DNA of 64,000 nt from VXNF01 sp964291305 (GCA_964291305.2 OZ219783.1:2170001-2234000); one strand, 5' to 3'; positions 7,451 to 16,371 are shown, counted from the stretch's first letter. The notes: a model not told the origin generated them from the sequence alone. Numbers and translations are program-made.

Positions 7451-10400
7451 TCATCTCGGCGGCTGGGCGCGGTCCCAGAAGGTGTCCCAGGAGAGGCGGC
7501 GGTCGAACTCGGCGGCGCTGGGTAGCGGTTCGCTCTCGCTGAACGGGTCGTAGAGGTAGCGCACGGTGGCTGTGTCGCTCTCGTCGATTCGCACTAGGGC
7601 CAGGATGTGCTTGTCTTTGCTGTTTAGCCCGCAGATGAGTTCCCGCTTGGTGACGGTGAAGCGGTCGGCACCGACTACTCGTCCCTTGACCTCAATAAGC
7701 AACAGGTGGCCGTCGTCGGCTCGGGTTTCTATGTCGTAGCCCGGGTTGTTGTGGGGCATCTCTTTGGGCTCTCTGCCCAGTGACCGCTCGGCAGCCAGCA
7801 CCGCGGCCACGGCAAGCTCCTCGGTTCGCGCTGTGTCGCGGGCAAGGTTAGGCACGGCATTACCTGCCAGTTTGGCTACCAGTCCTTCGGGCACCACTAG
7901 GGCTCCGCCCACGACGCGGGGCTGGCGCACCGAGAGCTTGCGCTGCGCCGCCAGCTCGGCTCGACGGCGCTGTAAGCGCTCCTCCGCCTCGGCCACCCGA
8001 CTTCTAGCCCTATCGGAGTTCAACCGGGCAGCACTATCGCCGGCCGACGCCTTGTCTTTCAGCCGCAGGGCCTCGGTATCCCAGTAGCTGATCTCCTGGT
8101 TGAGCCGGCGCTCGACAGCTTCGAGGGTCTTGTCTACTCGATTATGCACCCCCGCCTGCACCTCGCTGAGATGCTTGGGAGCGTTGTGCTCGGTGGCGTG
8201 ACGCAGGGCAGTCACTCCGAGGCCGGCGCGTACCCAGTCGGCGTCTGCTAACGGCGCCAGCAACGCCCGCTCTTCAGCGTTAGGGGTCCGCAGGTCTATG
8301 TGGGGATCTCTTCCGGCGTCGGCTACGTCACCGGCCTCGCTGATTTCCACGTACTCAAAACGCCGGGAAACCACTCGGCGGCGCCCGTCGCTTGCCGTGG
8401 TCCCGTCGACGATCTCGTGCTCTAAGAAGACCAGAAGTCGGGGCGTATCGGACCAATCTTGAGGGTCAATCAGGACGGTGCCCTGCTGCAGCAAGGCGCC
8501 GTGGCGCTGCAGGGTCACGCCAATGGTGGCGTCCAGCAGCGGGTGCCCCGGAGCCACGAGATCGGCCAGCGGCCGGCCAGGAACCGTTACGTGACTGCGC
8601 TCGAAGCAGATCCGCTCGTAGTTCCTCAGCAGGCGACCGCGGCGGCTCTGCAGGTCCCAGCGGCGCAGAGCCCCAGGAACGCCGGTGATCTGGAAGCGGT
8701 CGGGCTCGCGCTTAGCAATCCGGCCGCCAAGATCCTCAAAGGCAGCCTCGAAGAAGCTGCGCACGAAACCGGGCTGCAGCTTCCGGGCACGAGCGCGCTC
8801 CATTTCGTCGCGGATGTCCGCCGTGCGATCAGCCGGCAACACATCGGTTAGCAGCGACTGGGCTTCGATGAGTTCCTGGGTCCTTGCACCGACAGTGCCG
8901 TCGATCACCTGCTCCATGCGCCTGCGCTCCAGCGTCGGGTCTTCGCTTCGAATGGCCTTGATGAGCAGTTCCCGCAGCGAGCGGTCGGAGAAGGCCTCCC
9001 CCAGCACGTCGAAGACCTTGCCGCCGAGGGCTTTGCGCTGCTCCTCCAGCTTGGCGAGCAACCGCTCGAATACTTGACCCTCCCGAGTGTTTTCAGCCAC
9101 AAGGTTCCAGAGGCGGCAGGTATTGGTCTGGCCGATGCGGTGAATGCGCCCGAAGCGTTGCTCAATGCGGTTGGGGTTCCAGGGCAGATCGTAGTTCACC
9201 ATCAGGTGGGCACGCTGCAGGTTGAGACCCTCGCCGGCAGCGTCGGTCGCCACCAGGATCGAAACGTCGGGGTCTTGGGTGAACTGGTCTTGCACCTTGC
9301 GGCGCTCCTCCCGCCTGACCCCGCCGTGAATCGAGACCACCGCCGAGGGCTTGCCAAGCAGTCGAGCCAGTTTTTCTTCCAGATATTCCAGCGTGTCGCG
9401 GTGCTCGCTAAAGACGATCAGCTTGTGGCGACGCCCCTCGGCGTTCAGCATCTCGGGCGTGTTCTGCAGCAGGTTGGACAGCTCCTCCCACTTGCGGTCT
9501 ACCCCCGAGCGGTAAAGCTGCTCGGCAAGAACCTCAAGCCGGGCCAGGTCGGAAATCTCTACCTCCAACTCCTCTACGGTGCGCGCCGCGGTCGCCGCGT
9601 CGAGGATCTCGTCCTCAACCTCCTCGAGTTCGCTGCCGAACCGGTCCTCTGGGTCGAAGGCGTCGTCCAGGCTGTCCTCAAAGTCTTCGACTCGATAGCC
9701 GGCGGGCACTTGCACCACCTCCGGGGAGGCTCGCAAATCTCTCATTTCGACGAGTCGTGTGCTGAGCCTGCCCCGGCGTCGCTGAATCGAGCGCCAGATT
9801 GCCAGCGGCGAAGACGCCAAACGGCGCTGCAAGATAGTGAGGGCGAAACCAACCGCTGCCGAGCGACCCCCCTGACCCTCGGCACGCAGCCGCTCGGCCC
9901 GATTCATACCGTTGCGGACGTAGTCGGTGACCTGGTCGTAAAGTTCTTTCTCGGCGGGGGTCAGCGGGTACTTAGCCGTGGTGGCTTCCCGCTCGGGGAA
10001 AAGGCGGGTGCCGTCGAAACGAAGCAGATCCTCCTTGACCATGCGGCGCATGAGATCTCGGGGAGGTTCGTCACTATGTGCCCCCTTGCGGAACTTCCCG
10101 GCGAAGCGGTCGGCGTCCAGCAGCGCCATGAACAGTTGGAAGTCCTCAGGCTTGCCGTTGTGGGGGGTGGCCGTCATCAACACGAAGTGACGAGCAATTT
10201 GTTCTAGCTGCCGTCCCAGGCGGTAGCGCTTGGTCTCGCGCACCTCTTTGCCCTGAAAGGTCGCCGACATCTTGTGGGCTTCATCCACTACCACCAGATC
10301 CCACTCGGTCTGCGCCAAGCGTGCCTGTAGATCGTCGTTGCGGGCCAGCATGTCTAGGCGAGCCACCAACATCGGGCGCTCGGCCAGCGGGTTGCCGGAA

Positions 10401-10972
10401 CGAGAGTCCTCCACCATCTGGCGACTCAGCAACTCGAACTCCAGACCAAACTTCTCGCCCAGTTCGTCCTGCCACTGCTCGGCGAGGCCACCGGGCACCA
10501 CCACCAAGCAGCGATCCAAGTCGCCGCGCACCATAAGTTCCTTGATAAGCAGACCCGCCATGATGGTCTTGCCGGCGCCGGGGTCGTCGGCCAGCAGGAA
10601 CCGCAGCGGTCGCAGCGGCAACATGTGGCCGTAAACCGCCTCGATCTGATGGGGCAGCACCTCGATGTTGCTGGTCTCGGTGGCTAGGTATGGGTCGAAC
10701 AGGTAGGCGAGAGAAATGCGTTTCGCCTCGGCCACCAGCTTGAACACATCGGGATCTGCGTCCAACGACCAGGGACGGCTACCGTCGACCAAAGCCAGGT
10801 CGACCTCGTTAGCGCGGTAGAGGACCTCACGGTCGGTGTTACCTACGCCGTCCTCGTAGGTAAGCGTCAAAGCGTCGGCACCAAGCCAGTCAGCATCGAT
10901 GACGGTCACCAACCCAGTCGGAGACACACCCCGCACCCGCACGCCCTTGCGCAGATCCTCCAACCGAGCCAC
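7451..10972 (-). CDS. SNF2-family helicase with C-terminal DUF3883 domain (DISARM DrmD-like)
   Basis: A 1173-residue ATPase. The Walker A motif is DDPGAGKT (about 129-136), the DEAH box VVDEAH (about 228-233), and motif III LMTATPHNGK. The C-terminal RecA lobe (about 515-680) includes 'VATDAAGEGLNLQ' and 'RFGRIHRIGQ', typical of SNF2/RapA-type enzymes. Near 1055-1140, 'NPGYDIETR...LLIEVKGR' is the DUF3883 pattern, which resembles a PD-(D/E)xK nuclease fold. Large SNF2 helicases of this kind occur next to DNA methyltransferases in phage-defence loci, including DISARM (DrmD). Here the methyltransferase gene follows after 55 bp but drmA, drmB and drmC are absent, so the DISARM name is not justified. 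It diverges from the fic gene across an AT-rich gap. The start is GTG with a weak ribosome site. Confidence 0.88.
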   Translation of the reverse strand: MARLEDLRKGVRVRGVSPTGLVTVIDADWLGADALTLTYEDGVGNTDREVLYRANEVDLALVDGSRPWSLDADPDVFKLVAEAKRISLAYLFDPYLATETSNIEVLPHQIEAVYGHMLPLRPLRFLLADDPGAGKTIMAGLLIKELMVRGDLDRCLVVVPGGLAEQWQDELGEKFGLEFELLSRQMVEDSRSGNPLAERPMLVARLDMLARNDDLQARLAQTEWDLVVVDEAHKMSATFQGKEVRETKRYRLGRQLEQIARHFVLMTATPHNGKPEDFQLFMALLDADRFAGKFRKGAHSDEPPRDLMRRMVKEDLLRFDGTRLFPEREATTAKYPLTPAEKELYDQVTDYVRNGMNRAERLRAEGQGGRSAAVGFALTILQRRLASSPLAIWRSIQRRRGRLSTRLVEMRDLRASPEVVQVPAGYRVEDFEDSLDDAFDPEDRFGSELEEVEDEILDAATAARTVEELEVEISDLARLEVLAEQLYRSGVDRKWEELSNLLQNTPEMLNAEGRRHKLIVFSEHRDTLEYLEEKLARLLGKPSAVVSIHGGVRREERRKVQDQFTQDPDVSILVATDAAGEGLNLQRAHLMVNYDLPWNPNRIEQRFGRIHRIGQTNTCRLWNLVAENTREGQVFERLLAKLEEQRKALGGKVFDVLGEAFSDRSLRELLIKAIRSEDPTLERRRMEQVIDGTVGARTQELIEAQSLLTDVLPADRTADIRDEMERARARKLQPGFVRSFFEAAFEDLGGRIAKREPDRFQITGVPGALRRWDLQSRRGRLLRNYERICFERSHVTVPGRPLADLVAPGHPLLDATIGVTLQRHGALLQQGTVLIDPQDWSDTPRLLVFLEHEIVDGTTASDGRRRVVSRRFEYVEISEAGDVADAGRDPHIDLRTPNAEERALLAPLADADWVRAGLGVTALRHATEHNAPKHLSEVQAGVHNRVDKTLEAVERRLNQEISYWDTEALRLKDKASAGDSAARLNSDRARSRVAEAEERLQRRRAELAAQRKLSVRQPRVVGGALVVPEGLVAKLAGNAVPNLARDTARTEELAVAAVLAAERSLGREPKEMPHNNPGYDIETRADDGHLLLIEVKGRVVGADRFTVTKRELICGLNSKDKHILALVRIDESDTATVRYLYDPFSESEPLPSAAEFDRRLSWDTFWDRAQPPR

Positions 10973-11040
10973 GAACGACGAGCTTAGAAGCTACCTACGA
11001 CCGAGGCGCCCGACCAGCGGCTAGCGGCCTATTCCCAACT

Positions 11041-11072
11041 ACTAATTTACTACTAATATCTACTAAATTAGT
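11041..11072. promoter_or_regulatory. 9-bp inverted repeat in the helicase/fic divergent promoter region
   Basis: ACTAATTTA (11041-11049) and TAAATTAGT (11064-11072) are perfect inverted copies separated by 14 bp, in the AT-rich 157-bp gap between the divergent helicase and fic genes. Shorter ACTACTAAT copies overlap the left arm. The symmetry and position suit an operator bound by a dimeric regulator controlling both directions. No regulator gene is adjacent except the small MbcA/ParS-like gene after fic. Confidence 0.45.
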
Positions 11073-11129
11073 AACAAAAATTGATTCTAGCTGGTAGTTT
11101 CTGTAGGTGATGCGAAAGCTTGGAAAAGA

Positions 11130-12482
11130 ATGAAGCGTCCCCAGAGCCCTCCAGAACTCGGCGAACTCATTAATCAGGCCACTTCGGGCGATCCGCATTC
11201 GATCGCTGACTTCGTCCTGAGGGGGCGCCCGGTGGATTGCAATGGCCGCTACCTGCACTGGGACCAGATTCGACACCGGACACCGCCGGATGGCCTCACT
11301 CTGGAACAGTGGTGGCTGGGAATCGCCACCAGCCGTCGGGCAATAGCCAGGGGGCTACCTCCAGTAGATCGAGCGGGGAGCCCGTTCCGATTCAGCAATG
11401 TCGACAGCATTCAGGAAATGGTCCACCAAATCGATCAGCACGCCAGCGGGCAGATCCTGATGGACGAGCAGCTACCTGGTGCTCGGTCTAGCGAGCGCTA
11501 TCTGGTGAGTTCGCTGGTGGAAGAGGCCATTACCTCCAGCCAGCTAGAAGGAGCCAGCACCACAAGGCGCGTGGCCAGGGAACTCCTGCGCTCCGGACGC
11601 CGTCCCCGCGACCGCGGGGAGAGCATGATCGTCAACAACTACCTCGCCATGCAGGCAGCGGAACGGTTAGCGCACGCCGACACGGAACTCACGACCGAAG
11701 ATGTGCTCCGCATCCACTACATCGTCACAGACGGGACACTCGATAACCCAGATGAGGCAGGCCGCCTGCAGACGCCGGACGAAGAACGTGTAGCCGTTTT
11801 CTGGCCAGGGGAGGAGACCATCGTCCACTGGCCCCCACCGGCCGAAGAGCTGCCGGCGAGACTGGCTCGACTATGCGAGTTCGCTAACGGAAAATCGGGT
11901 GAAGGCTTTATCCACCCGGTCGTCCGAGCCATCGTGGTTCACTTCTGGCTGGCCTACGATCATCCATTCGCTGACGGTAACGGTAGAACCGCTAGGGCTC
12001 TCTTCTACTGGTCGATGCTGCGATCTGGCTATTGGTTGGCGAAGTACATCTCCATCTCCAGCATCCTGCTGAAGGCGCCGGCTCAGTACGCCCGGTCATA
12101 CCTATACACCGAGACCGACGGCAATGACCTCACCTACTTCATCATCTATCAACTACGGGTGATCGATCGGGCGATTGCGGCCTTGAGGGAATACGTCGCA
12201 GAAAAGATCCGCCAAGTCGGGAACGTGGAAACCCTTCTACGAGGCCAATCGGGGCTCAATCACCGGCAACTGGAACTCTTGAGTCGAGCAATTCGAGAGC
12301 CGGCTCAACAATTCACAATCAAAAGCCATCAGCGCTCCCAACGGGTGTCTTACCAATCAGCTCGCACCGATTTGCTGGGGTTGGAGAAGCTCGGACTACT
12401 AAAGCGCTCGCAAGAAGGCAAGGAGTTCGTGTTCACCTCGGTGCCCAATCTCCCTGAGCAGATCGAAGCCCTGCAACCGTAA
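11130..12482 (+). CDS. Fic-domain protein (AMP/NMP-transferase) with N-terminal inhibitory motif
   Basis: A 450-residue protein. The canonical Fic active site HPFADGNGRTAR lies at residues 278-289, with the catalytic His278. SSQLEG at 136-141 fits the [S/T]xxxE[G/N] inhibitory helix of Fic proteins that carry the helix N-terminal to the Fic core; its Glu normally blocks productive ATP binding. The C-terminus (about 375-440) looks like a winged helix (LSRAIREPAQQFTI...LLGLEKLGLLKRS). Fic enzymes usually attach AMP to a hydroxyl of a target protein; the target here is unknown. It diverges from the SNF2 helicase and is followed 119 bp later by an antitoxin-like gene, so it may be the guard or toxin arm of this accessory island. 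All catalytic residues are intact. Confidence 0.92.
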   Translation: MKRPQSPPELGELINQATSGDPHSIADFVLRGRPVDCNGRYLHWDQIRHRTPPDGLTLEQWWLGIATSRRAIARGLPPVDRAGSPFRFSNVDSIQEMVHQIDQHASGQILMDEQLPGARSSERYLVSSLVEEAITSSQLEGASTTRRVARELLRSGRRPRDRGESMIVNNYLAMQAAERLAHADTELTTEDVLRIHYIVTDGTLDNPDEAGRLQTPDEERVAVFWPGEETIVHWPPPAEELPARLARLCEFANGKSGEGFIHPVVRAIVVHFWLAYDHPFADGNGRTARALFYWSMLRSGYWLAKYISISSILLKAPAQYARSYLYTETDGNDLTYFIIYQLRVIDRAIAALREYVAEKIRQVGNVETLLRGQSGLNHRQLELLSRAIREPAQQFTIKSHQRSQRVSYQSARTDLLGLEKLGLLKRSQEGKEFVFTSVPNLPEQIEALQP

Positions 12483-12601
12483 AAGGTCACATCAACTCTC
12501 TATACGACCAGCGGGCGCCCGCGGGATGCGACACCTCTTGGGCGGATCTGTGCCAACGTATGTCCCAGGGATTGCCGGTACACGGAAGGAGCACTGCCAC
12601 G

Positions 12602-12961
12602 ATGACGACGATCAAGTCGCTGCTGGACCAAGTGTGCGCTGGAGGCGTGCTGACGGTGGGGGACCTGGCCCAGGTCACCCGAACTACTCGGCGAAATGTT
12701 GTCCGCTGGCGCTACCGGGGCGCCACCGTCCGCCAGGAAACCGAGAAGCGCCTCCTAGAGTTGCGGGCAGTTGTGGACTTAGCCCGCAAAGCCATGCCCG
12801 ACCGCAAGGCCCGGACTTGGCTGCGTTCACCCCAGCCCAAACTCAAAGGCCAACGGCCGCTTGACGCCATCTCTGAAGGAAGCTCGTACGCCGTGATCGA
12901 CCTATTGACTACGATCGTGGAAGCCGCCGGGGAAGTCGTGGTAGAGGTCGCCACCGACTAA
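12602..12961 (+). CDS. MbcA/ParS/Xre-type antitoxin-like protein without a RES toxin
   Basis: A 119-residue protein. Residues about 17-50 look like a small helical DNA-binding segment (LTVGDLAQVTRTTRRNVVRW). The C-terminal half has the DUF2384 (MbcA/ParS toxin-binding) pattern: ARTWLRSPQPKLKG then RPLDAI.EGSSYAVIDLL. Family members normally neutralise RES-domain toxins that degrade NAD. No RES gene is visible nearby; the upstream neighbour is fic. I chose ATG 12602 because GGAAGGAG sits about 10 bases before it; a longer frame starts at 12560 without such a site. It may regulate the island, pair with Fic, or be an orphan. Confidence 0.7.
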   Translation: MTTIKSLLDQVCAGGVLTVGDLAQVTRTTRRNVVRWRYRGATVRQETEKRLLELRAVVDLARKAMPDRKARTWLRSPQPKLKGQRPLDAISEGSSYAVIDLLTTIVEAAGEVVVEVATD

Positions 12962-13017
12962 CGCCACTGAATAGAAGGCGAGCGGCGACAGGGATCATCG
13001 CTGCTGCCGGTTGGCGG

Positions 13018-14361
13018 TCATAGCCGTTGGCGATGGGTGGTCCGCCAGCGCTTGACGGCCAACTCCACGATGGACTCGGCCTCGCCCAGGTAGCTGGCCG
13101 GCTCTAGATCAACCTGATCTTCTAGGCCCCGATCAGCAAGGAAAGACTTCGCCGCCTCCGCCAGCGGCACGCCGGAGGCTCGGGCACCAGCAGCCAGGTC
13201 GTAGACCGCCTCGTGGGCCTCTTGGCGCCCCAGCAGCGGGGCTAGACGGATCATGAGAGCTTCGGCCATGACCAGGCCGCCATCGGCCTGCAGGTTGGCG
13301 GCCATCCGCTCGGCGTCTACCTGAAGGCCGGCTATAAGGTCGCCGCAGCGGGCCAACGAACTGCCCGCATACGCCACCAGCAGTGGCAGCGAGTCCCATT
13401 CCAGCTGCCACTCCCCCGCCGAACGCTCGTGGCGGCCGGTCATAGCCCGCAGCGGAACAGCCGCTAGCGCACAGGCCATGCCGCTGAGGCCGACGATCGT
13501 CTCGGACAAAATGGGGTTCGCCTTCTGCGGCATCGTGGACGAGGCGCCAGCCAGTCGGCCTCCCCCTTCGCGTACTTCGGCGATCTCACTGCGAGCCAAG
13601 TCGATTACCTCAAGGGCGATCCGGCTCAGCACCGCGGCCGCTACGCCCAGAGCTTTGGCCACTGCCGCCAGGCGATCCCGGACGCTATGCCAAGGCACGT
13701 CGTCGCATGCGAGGCCCAGGATCTCCGCCGTTCTCCGGCGAGTCTCGGCGCTGAGGGGTCCGTAGGCCGCGGAGGTGCCCGCAGCCCCATACAGCTGAAT
13801 CACCCCAGCAGCTTCCCGAGCTTCACCGAGGCGGACTAGCGAGCGGCCGACCTCCTCGAGCCAGCCGGCGACTTTCATGCCGAAGCTGATCGGCACGGCT
13901 TGCTGACCGTGGGTTCGGCCAGCCATCGGGGTGGCTCGGTGAGCCTCGGCGAGCGCCGCCAGGGAGTCGCCCAACTCGACGCCGAGGGTGGCGATGTCGG
14001 CACATGCCTCTCGCAGGAGCAGAACCAGAGCCGTGTCCATGATGTCCTGCGTGGTGGCGCCGAAGTGCAGCCAAGCCGCCACCTCGGGATTGGTGCTGCC
14101 CAGTTGCTGCAGCAGCGGCAAGATGGGATACCCCACCAGCCGGGTGCCCTCTTTGAGCAGGTCGTGGTCTATTTCGACGACTTCCAACTCCCGCTGGATT
14201 GCCTCGGCCGCCGATGCGGGGATGACCCCATGCTCGGCCTGAGCACGAGCCAGGGCGACTTCCACGGCCAGCCAGGCTCTAACCGTCCGGTCGGCCGAGA
14301 ATGCCTCAACAAACTGCCGCTCGCCGAAAACCCCCAGCAGAGGAAGCTCCACCCCCGTCAT
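13018..14361 (-). CDS. Fumarase/adenylosuccinate lyase superfamily lyase, PcaB-like
   Basis: A 447-residue protein with the superfamily signature SSTMPQKANP (the mobile catalytic loop), plus 'FGATTQDIMDT' and 'GRTHGQQAVP', which are the other two conserved regions of argininosuccinate lyase/fumarase-type enzymes. The mix of FGATTQDIMDT with SSTMPQKANP resembles 3-carboxy-cis,cis-muconate cycloisomerase (PcaB) more than purine-pathway PurB, but no other protocatechuate genes are near. The reaction is therefore likely an elimination or cycloisomerisation on a carboxylated substrate that I cannot name. It is transcribed alone, convergent with the antitoxin-like gene. Length and motifs are normal for the family. 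Confidence 0.8.
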   Translation of the reverse strand: MTGVELPLLGVFGERQFVEAFSADRTVRAWLAVEVALARAQAEHGVIPASAAEAIQRELEVVEIDHDLLKEGTRLVGYPILPLLQQLGSTNPEVAAWLHFGATTQDIMDTALVLLLREACADIATLGVELGDSLAALAEAHRATPMAGRTHGQQAVPISFGMKVAGWLEEVGRSLVRLGEAREAAGVIQLYGAAGTSAAYGPLSAETRRRTAEILGLACDDVPWHSVRDRLAAVAKALGVAAAVLSRIALEVIDLARSEIAEVREGGGRLAGASSTMPQKANPILSETIVGLSGMACALAAVPLRAMTGRHERSAGEWQLEWDSLPLLVAYAGSSLARCGDLIAGLQVDAERMAANLQADGGLVMAEALMIRLAPLLGRQEAHEAVYDLAAGARASGVPLAEAAKSFLADRGLEDQVDLEPASYLGEAESIVELAVKRWRTTHRQRL

Positions 14362-14591
14362 ACCGCAAGCCTCGGGAACCTACACACTGGTGACTCTCCC
14401 CCGACCACGGCCCTGAGCGTAGAAGCCAACCCGCCGAGGAGCGAGGGCAGTAATTTTCAGAACATGCAGAGGGCATGGTCTCTATGAGTTTCATCTAGCT
14501 ACTATCGATCGCTGTGTCGGGAATAGGATCTCGATGGCTCTCGATGAAATTGCCGAGCTATTGTGAATTCATACTTTGATCGGAGAGTGAA

Positions 14592-14777
14592 ATGAAAGAC
14601 GAGGTTAGAATTCATCTGCACTCCGATCCCGGGGTTCCTGGAACTCGCTGGTGGGCTGAAAGCGATTCTGGTTTCACCGGTGGCGCCGATGTGCTCAATC
14701 ATCTGGTCGAAGCTGTCCAAGAATGGGCACTGACCGATCAGGTGGAAGTATCATTCAAGCTCATCTTGGAGGGATAA
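14592..14777 (+). CDS. HicB-like small protein
   Basis: Sixty-one residues with the HicB-type pattern W-x-AES near residues 20-24 (TRWWAESDSG), a Gly turn, then a helix (ADVLNHLVEAVQEWA). GGAGAG lies 5 bases before the ATG, which supports translation. HicB proteins fold as partial RNase-H-like antitoxins paired with small HicA mRNA interferases. No HicA-like gene (short, with the GSHxxY pattern) is seen on either side, so this is an orphan or a DUF1902-type relative. Confidence 0.55.
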   Translation: MKDEVRIHLHSDPGVPGTRWWAESDSGFTGGADVLNHLVEAVQEWALTDQVEVSFKLILEG

Positions 14778-14945
14778 CTTCACCGATGCAGAACATGTCG
14801 ATCCAATAATTCACAGTGGCAGCGACATTGGCAGCGACATAATAGTAAAGCCCTCGACAATTGTAATTGATCCTCTAGAATGTGGGACCGAGCCTGTCGC
14901 CTTGGGATTCAAAATCATGTTTGCCATGCTCGGAGTGGGCGGCCG

Positions 14946-16172
14946 TTAGTTCCAGAGCGTGCAGATGGGTATGGCCTCGATGCGCTCGTCTAGCCGGAAG
15001 CGGGCTGGTCCGGTGTGTAGGAGCGCTCCAGCCCTGAACTGATCGCCAAGCTGGTCGCGCAGCCAGATCAGGTGACGGGCGTGTCGGTGAGATGGGGCAC
15101 TGTGCGCCTTGATCTCGATCCCGACAATCCCGCGCGCTCCGAGATCGGCGATGAGGTCAACTTCGTGGCGCCCTTCACGGTCGCGCAGGTGGTGAAAACT
15201 TGGCCGGTTGGGATCAACGGTAGCCTCGGCACGGAGTTGGTTGGTGACGAAGGTGTCAATAAGACGACCCAAGAGGTCGCCGTTACTCATAGCAACGTCC
15301 AGATCAACCCCTACTACCGCCCCCCAAATTCCTGTGTCGGCGATGTAGCGCTTTGGACCTTTCGTCTGGCGCTTTAGGCGATTACTGCTCCAGGCAGGCA
15401 ACTCCGCAACTACGCCTATATCACTCAGGAACTTTATGTAGGCGCGACCCGTACGTTGGTTGATAGCGGCTGTCTGGTTGAGCGTCGCGTCATTGACGAC
15501 TCCTGCGGAGTTAAGTGCATACGCTCGGAGGAATGCCGCCAACCGCACTGGATCTGGCCCCTGGGGCGGGCCCGGCCGGCCGTGGGTGACCTGCTTGACG
15601 TAACTTGCCAACCAGTCGTCGCGAACCCGGCCGTGGAGATTGATGGCTGGTTCGGGGAATCCGCCCCGCAGGGCAACCTCAGCGTAGTCCCGTAGGTCGG
15701 GAGCGCTCGGCGGCGGCTCTGGGAGCCCACCAGTGAGCAAACCATCCAGAAACAGGCGATCCGGGCGGGCAAGTTGCTCACGCATAGTAAGCGGGTGCAT
15801 AGTCACCCTGATGAGTCGGCCCGTGCCTGGCCACGAGACCGGATCGATGTCAGCGCGCACCGAGCCGGTAAGGACAAAACGGCCCGGCCGGCGCTGGGAA
15901 TCGACGGCCCGCTTCACAGCACCGAGCACTCCGGGGCATTCCTGCCACTCGTCGAGGAGAACCGGCTCTGGCCTGCTCCGTAATGCTGCGTCCGGGTCCG
16001 ACCGGAACGGCGCCGCTTCGGCTTCGTTGTCGAGACGTACAACGCTGGCAGCATGCCGGATCGCCGTCGTGGTCTTGCCTGTGGCTCTGGCACCGGTGAT
16101 CATCACTGCCGGCGCCGCGGTCAAAACCTCGGCAATCCACGGATCCACCAGCCGCGGCAGGTAATCAGTCAC
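14946..16172 (-). CDS. AAA-family ATPase with DUF4143 domain
   Basis: A 408-residue protein. The Walker A motif is GARATGKTT near residue 27-35, Walker B VLLDEWQ near 71-77, and sensor LTGS near 100. The C-terminal DUF4143 part contains 'GRHEVDLIAD' and 'GIVGIEIKA', which resemble the D...ExK core of PD-(D/E)xK nucleases. Members of this family are common in genomic islands but have no agreed function; links to toxin-antitoxin or defence loci are inferred from context only. The gene is preceded by a low-GC region full of degenerate repeats (16.2-16.4 kb) that may control it. It appears complete and intact. Confidence 0.85.
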   Translation of the reverse strand: MTDYLPRLVDPWIAEVLTAAPAVMITGARATGKTTTAIRHAASVVRLDNEAEAAPFRSDPDAALRSRPEPVLLDEWQECPGVLGAVKRAVDSQRRPGRFVLTGSVRADIDPVSWPGTGRLIRVTMHPLTMREQLARPDRLFLDGLLTGGLPEPPPSAPDLRDYAEVALRGGFPEPAINLHGRVRDDWLASYVKQVTHGRPGPPQGPDPVRLAAFLRAYALNSAGVVNDATLNQTAAINQRTGRAYIKFLSDIGVVAELPAWSSNRLKRQTKGPKRYIADTGIWGAVVGVDLDVAMSNGDLLGRLIDTFVTNQLRAEATVDPNRPSFHHLRDREGRHEVDLIADLGARGIVGIEIKAHSAPSHRHARHLIWLRDQLGDQFRAGALLHTGPARFRLDERIEAIPICTLWN

Positions 16173-16210
16173 GAGACTATAATACTACTACTACTGCACT
16201 ACTAATGATA

Positions 16211-16371
16211 CCTATTTTGCGCAGTTGATAGTACTGAATTTGCATATCTGATAGTGCGTAGTCTGCTCAGCTAGCACTACCTATTCTGCATATTCAATAG
16301 TGCACAGCTAGCACAGATAGCAGTATCAACTCTGAACACTTAGAAGTGCCACTTTTGCGCAGTTAGCGCTG
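16211..16371. repeat. Degenerate ~20-bp repeats upstream of the DUF4143 ATPase
   Basis: Four related units: TTTTGCGCAGTTGATAGTAC (16215-16234), TTTGCATATCTGATAGTGC, TTCTGCATATTCAATAGTGC and TTTTGCGCAGTTAGCGC (16353-16369). CAGCTAGCAC also occurs twice between them. The shared core is T-TGC-(8-10)-ATAGTGC. The stretch is much less GC-rich than its surroundings and lies in the 210-bp gap between the LLM oxidoreductase gene and the ATPase gene, both on the minus strand, so it is the ATPase promoter region. Repeated operators are the simplest explanation. Confidence 0.5.

Noticed and set aside
9074..10207. 377-residue plus-strand ORF opposite the helicase
   Set aside because: It mirrors the high-GC helicase frame, lacks recognisable motifs and has no ribosome site.
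7451..10972. A complete DISARM system
   Set aside because: DrmA, DrmB and DrmC are not present within the window on either side, so only the helicase/methyltransferase pair is claimed.
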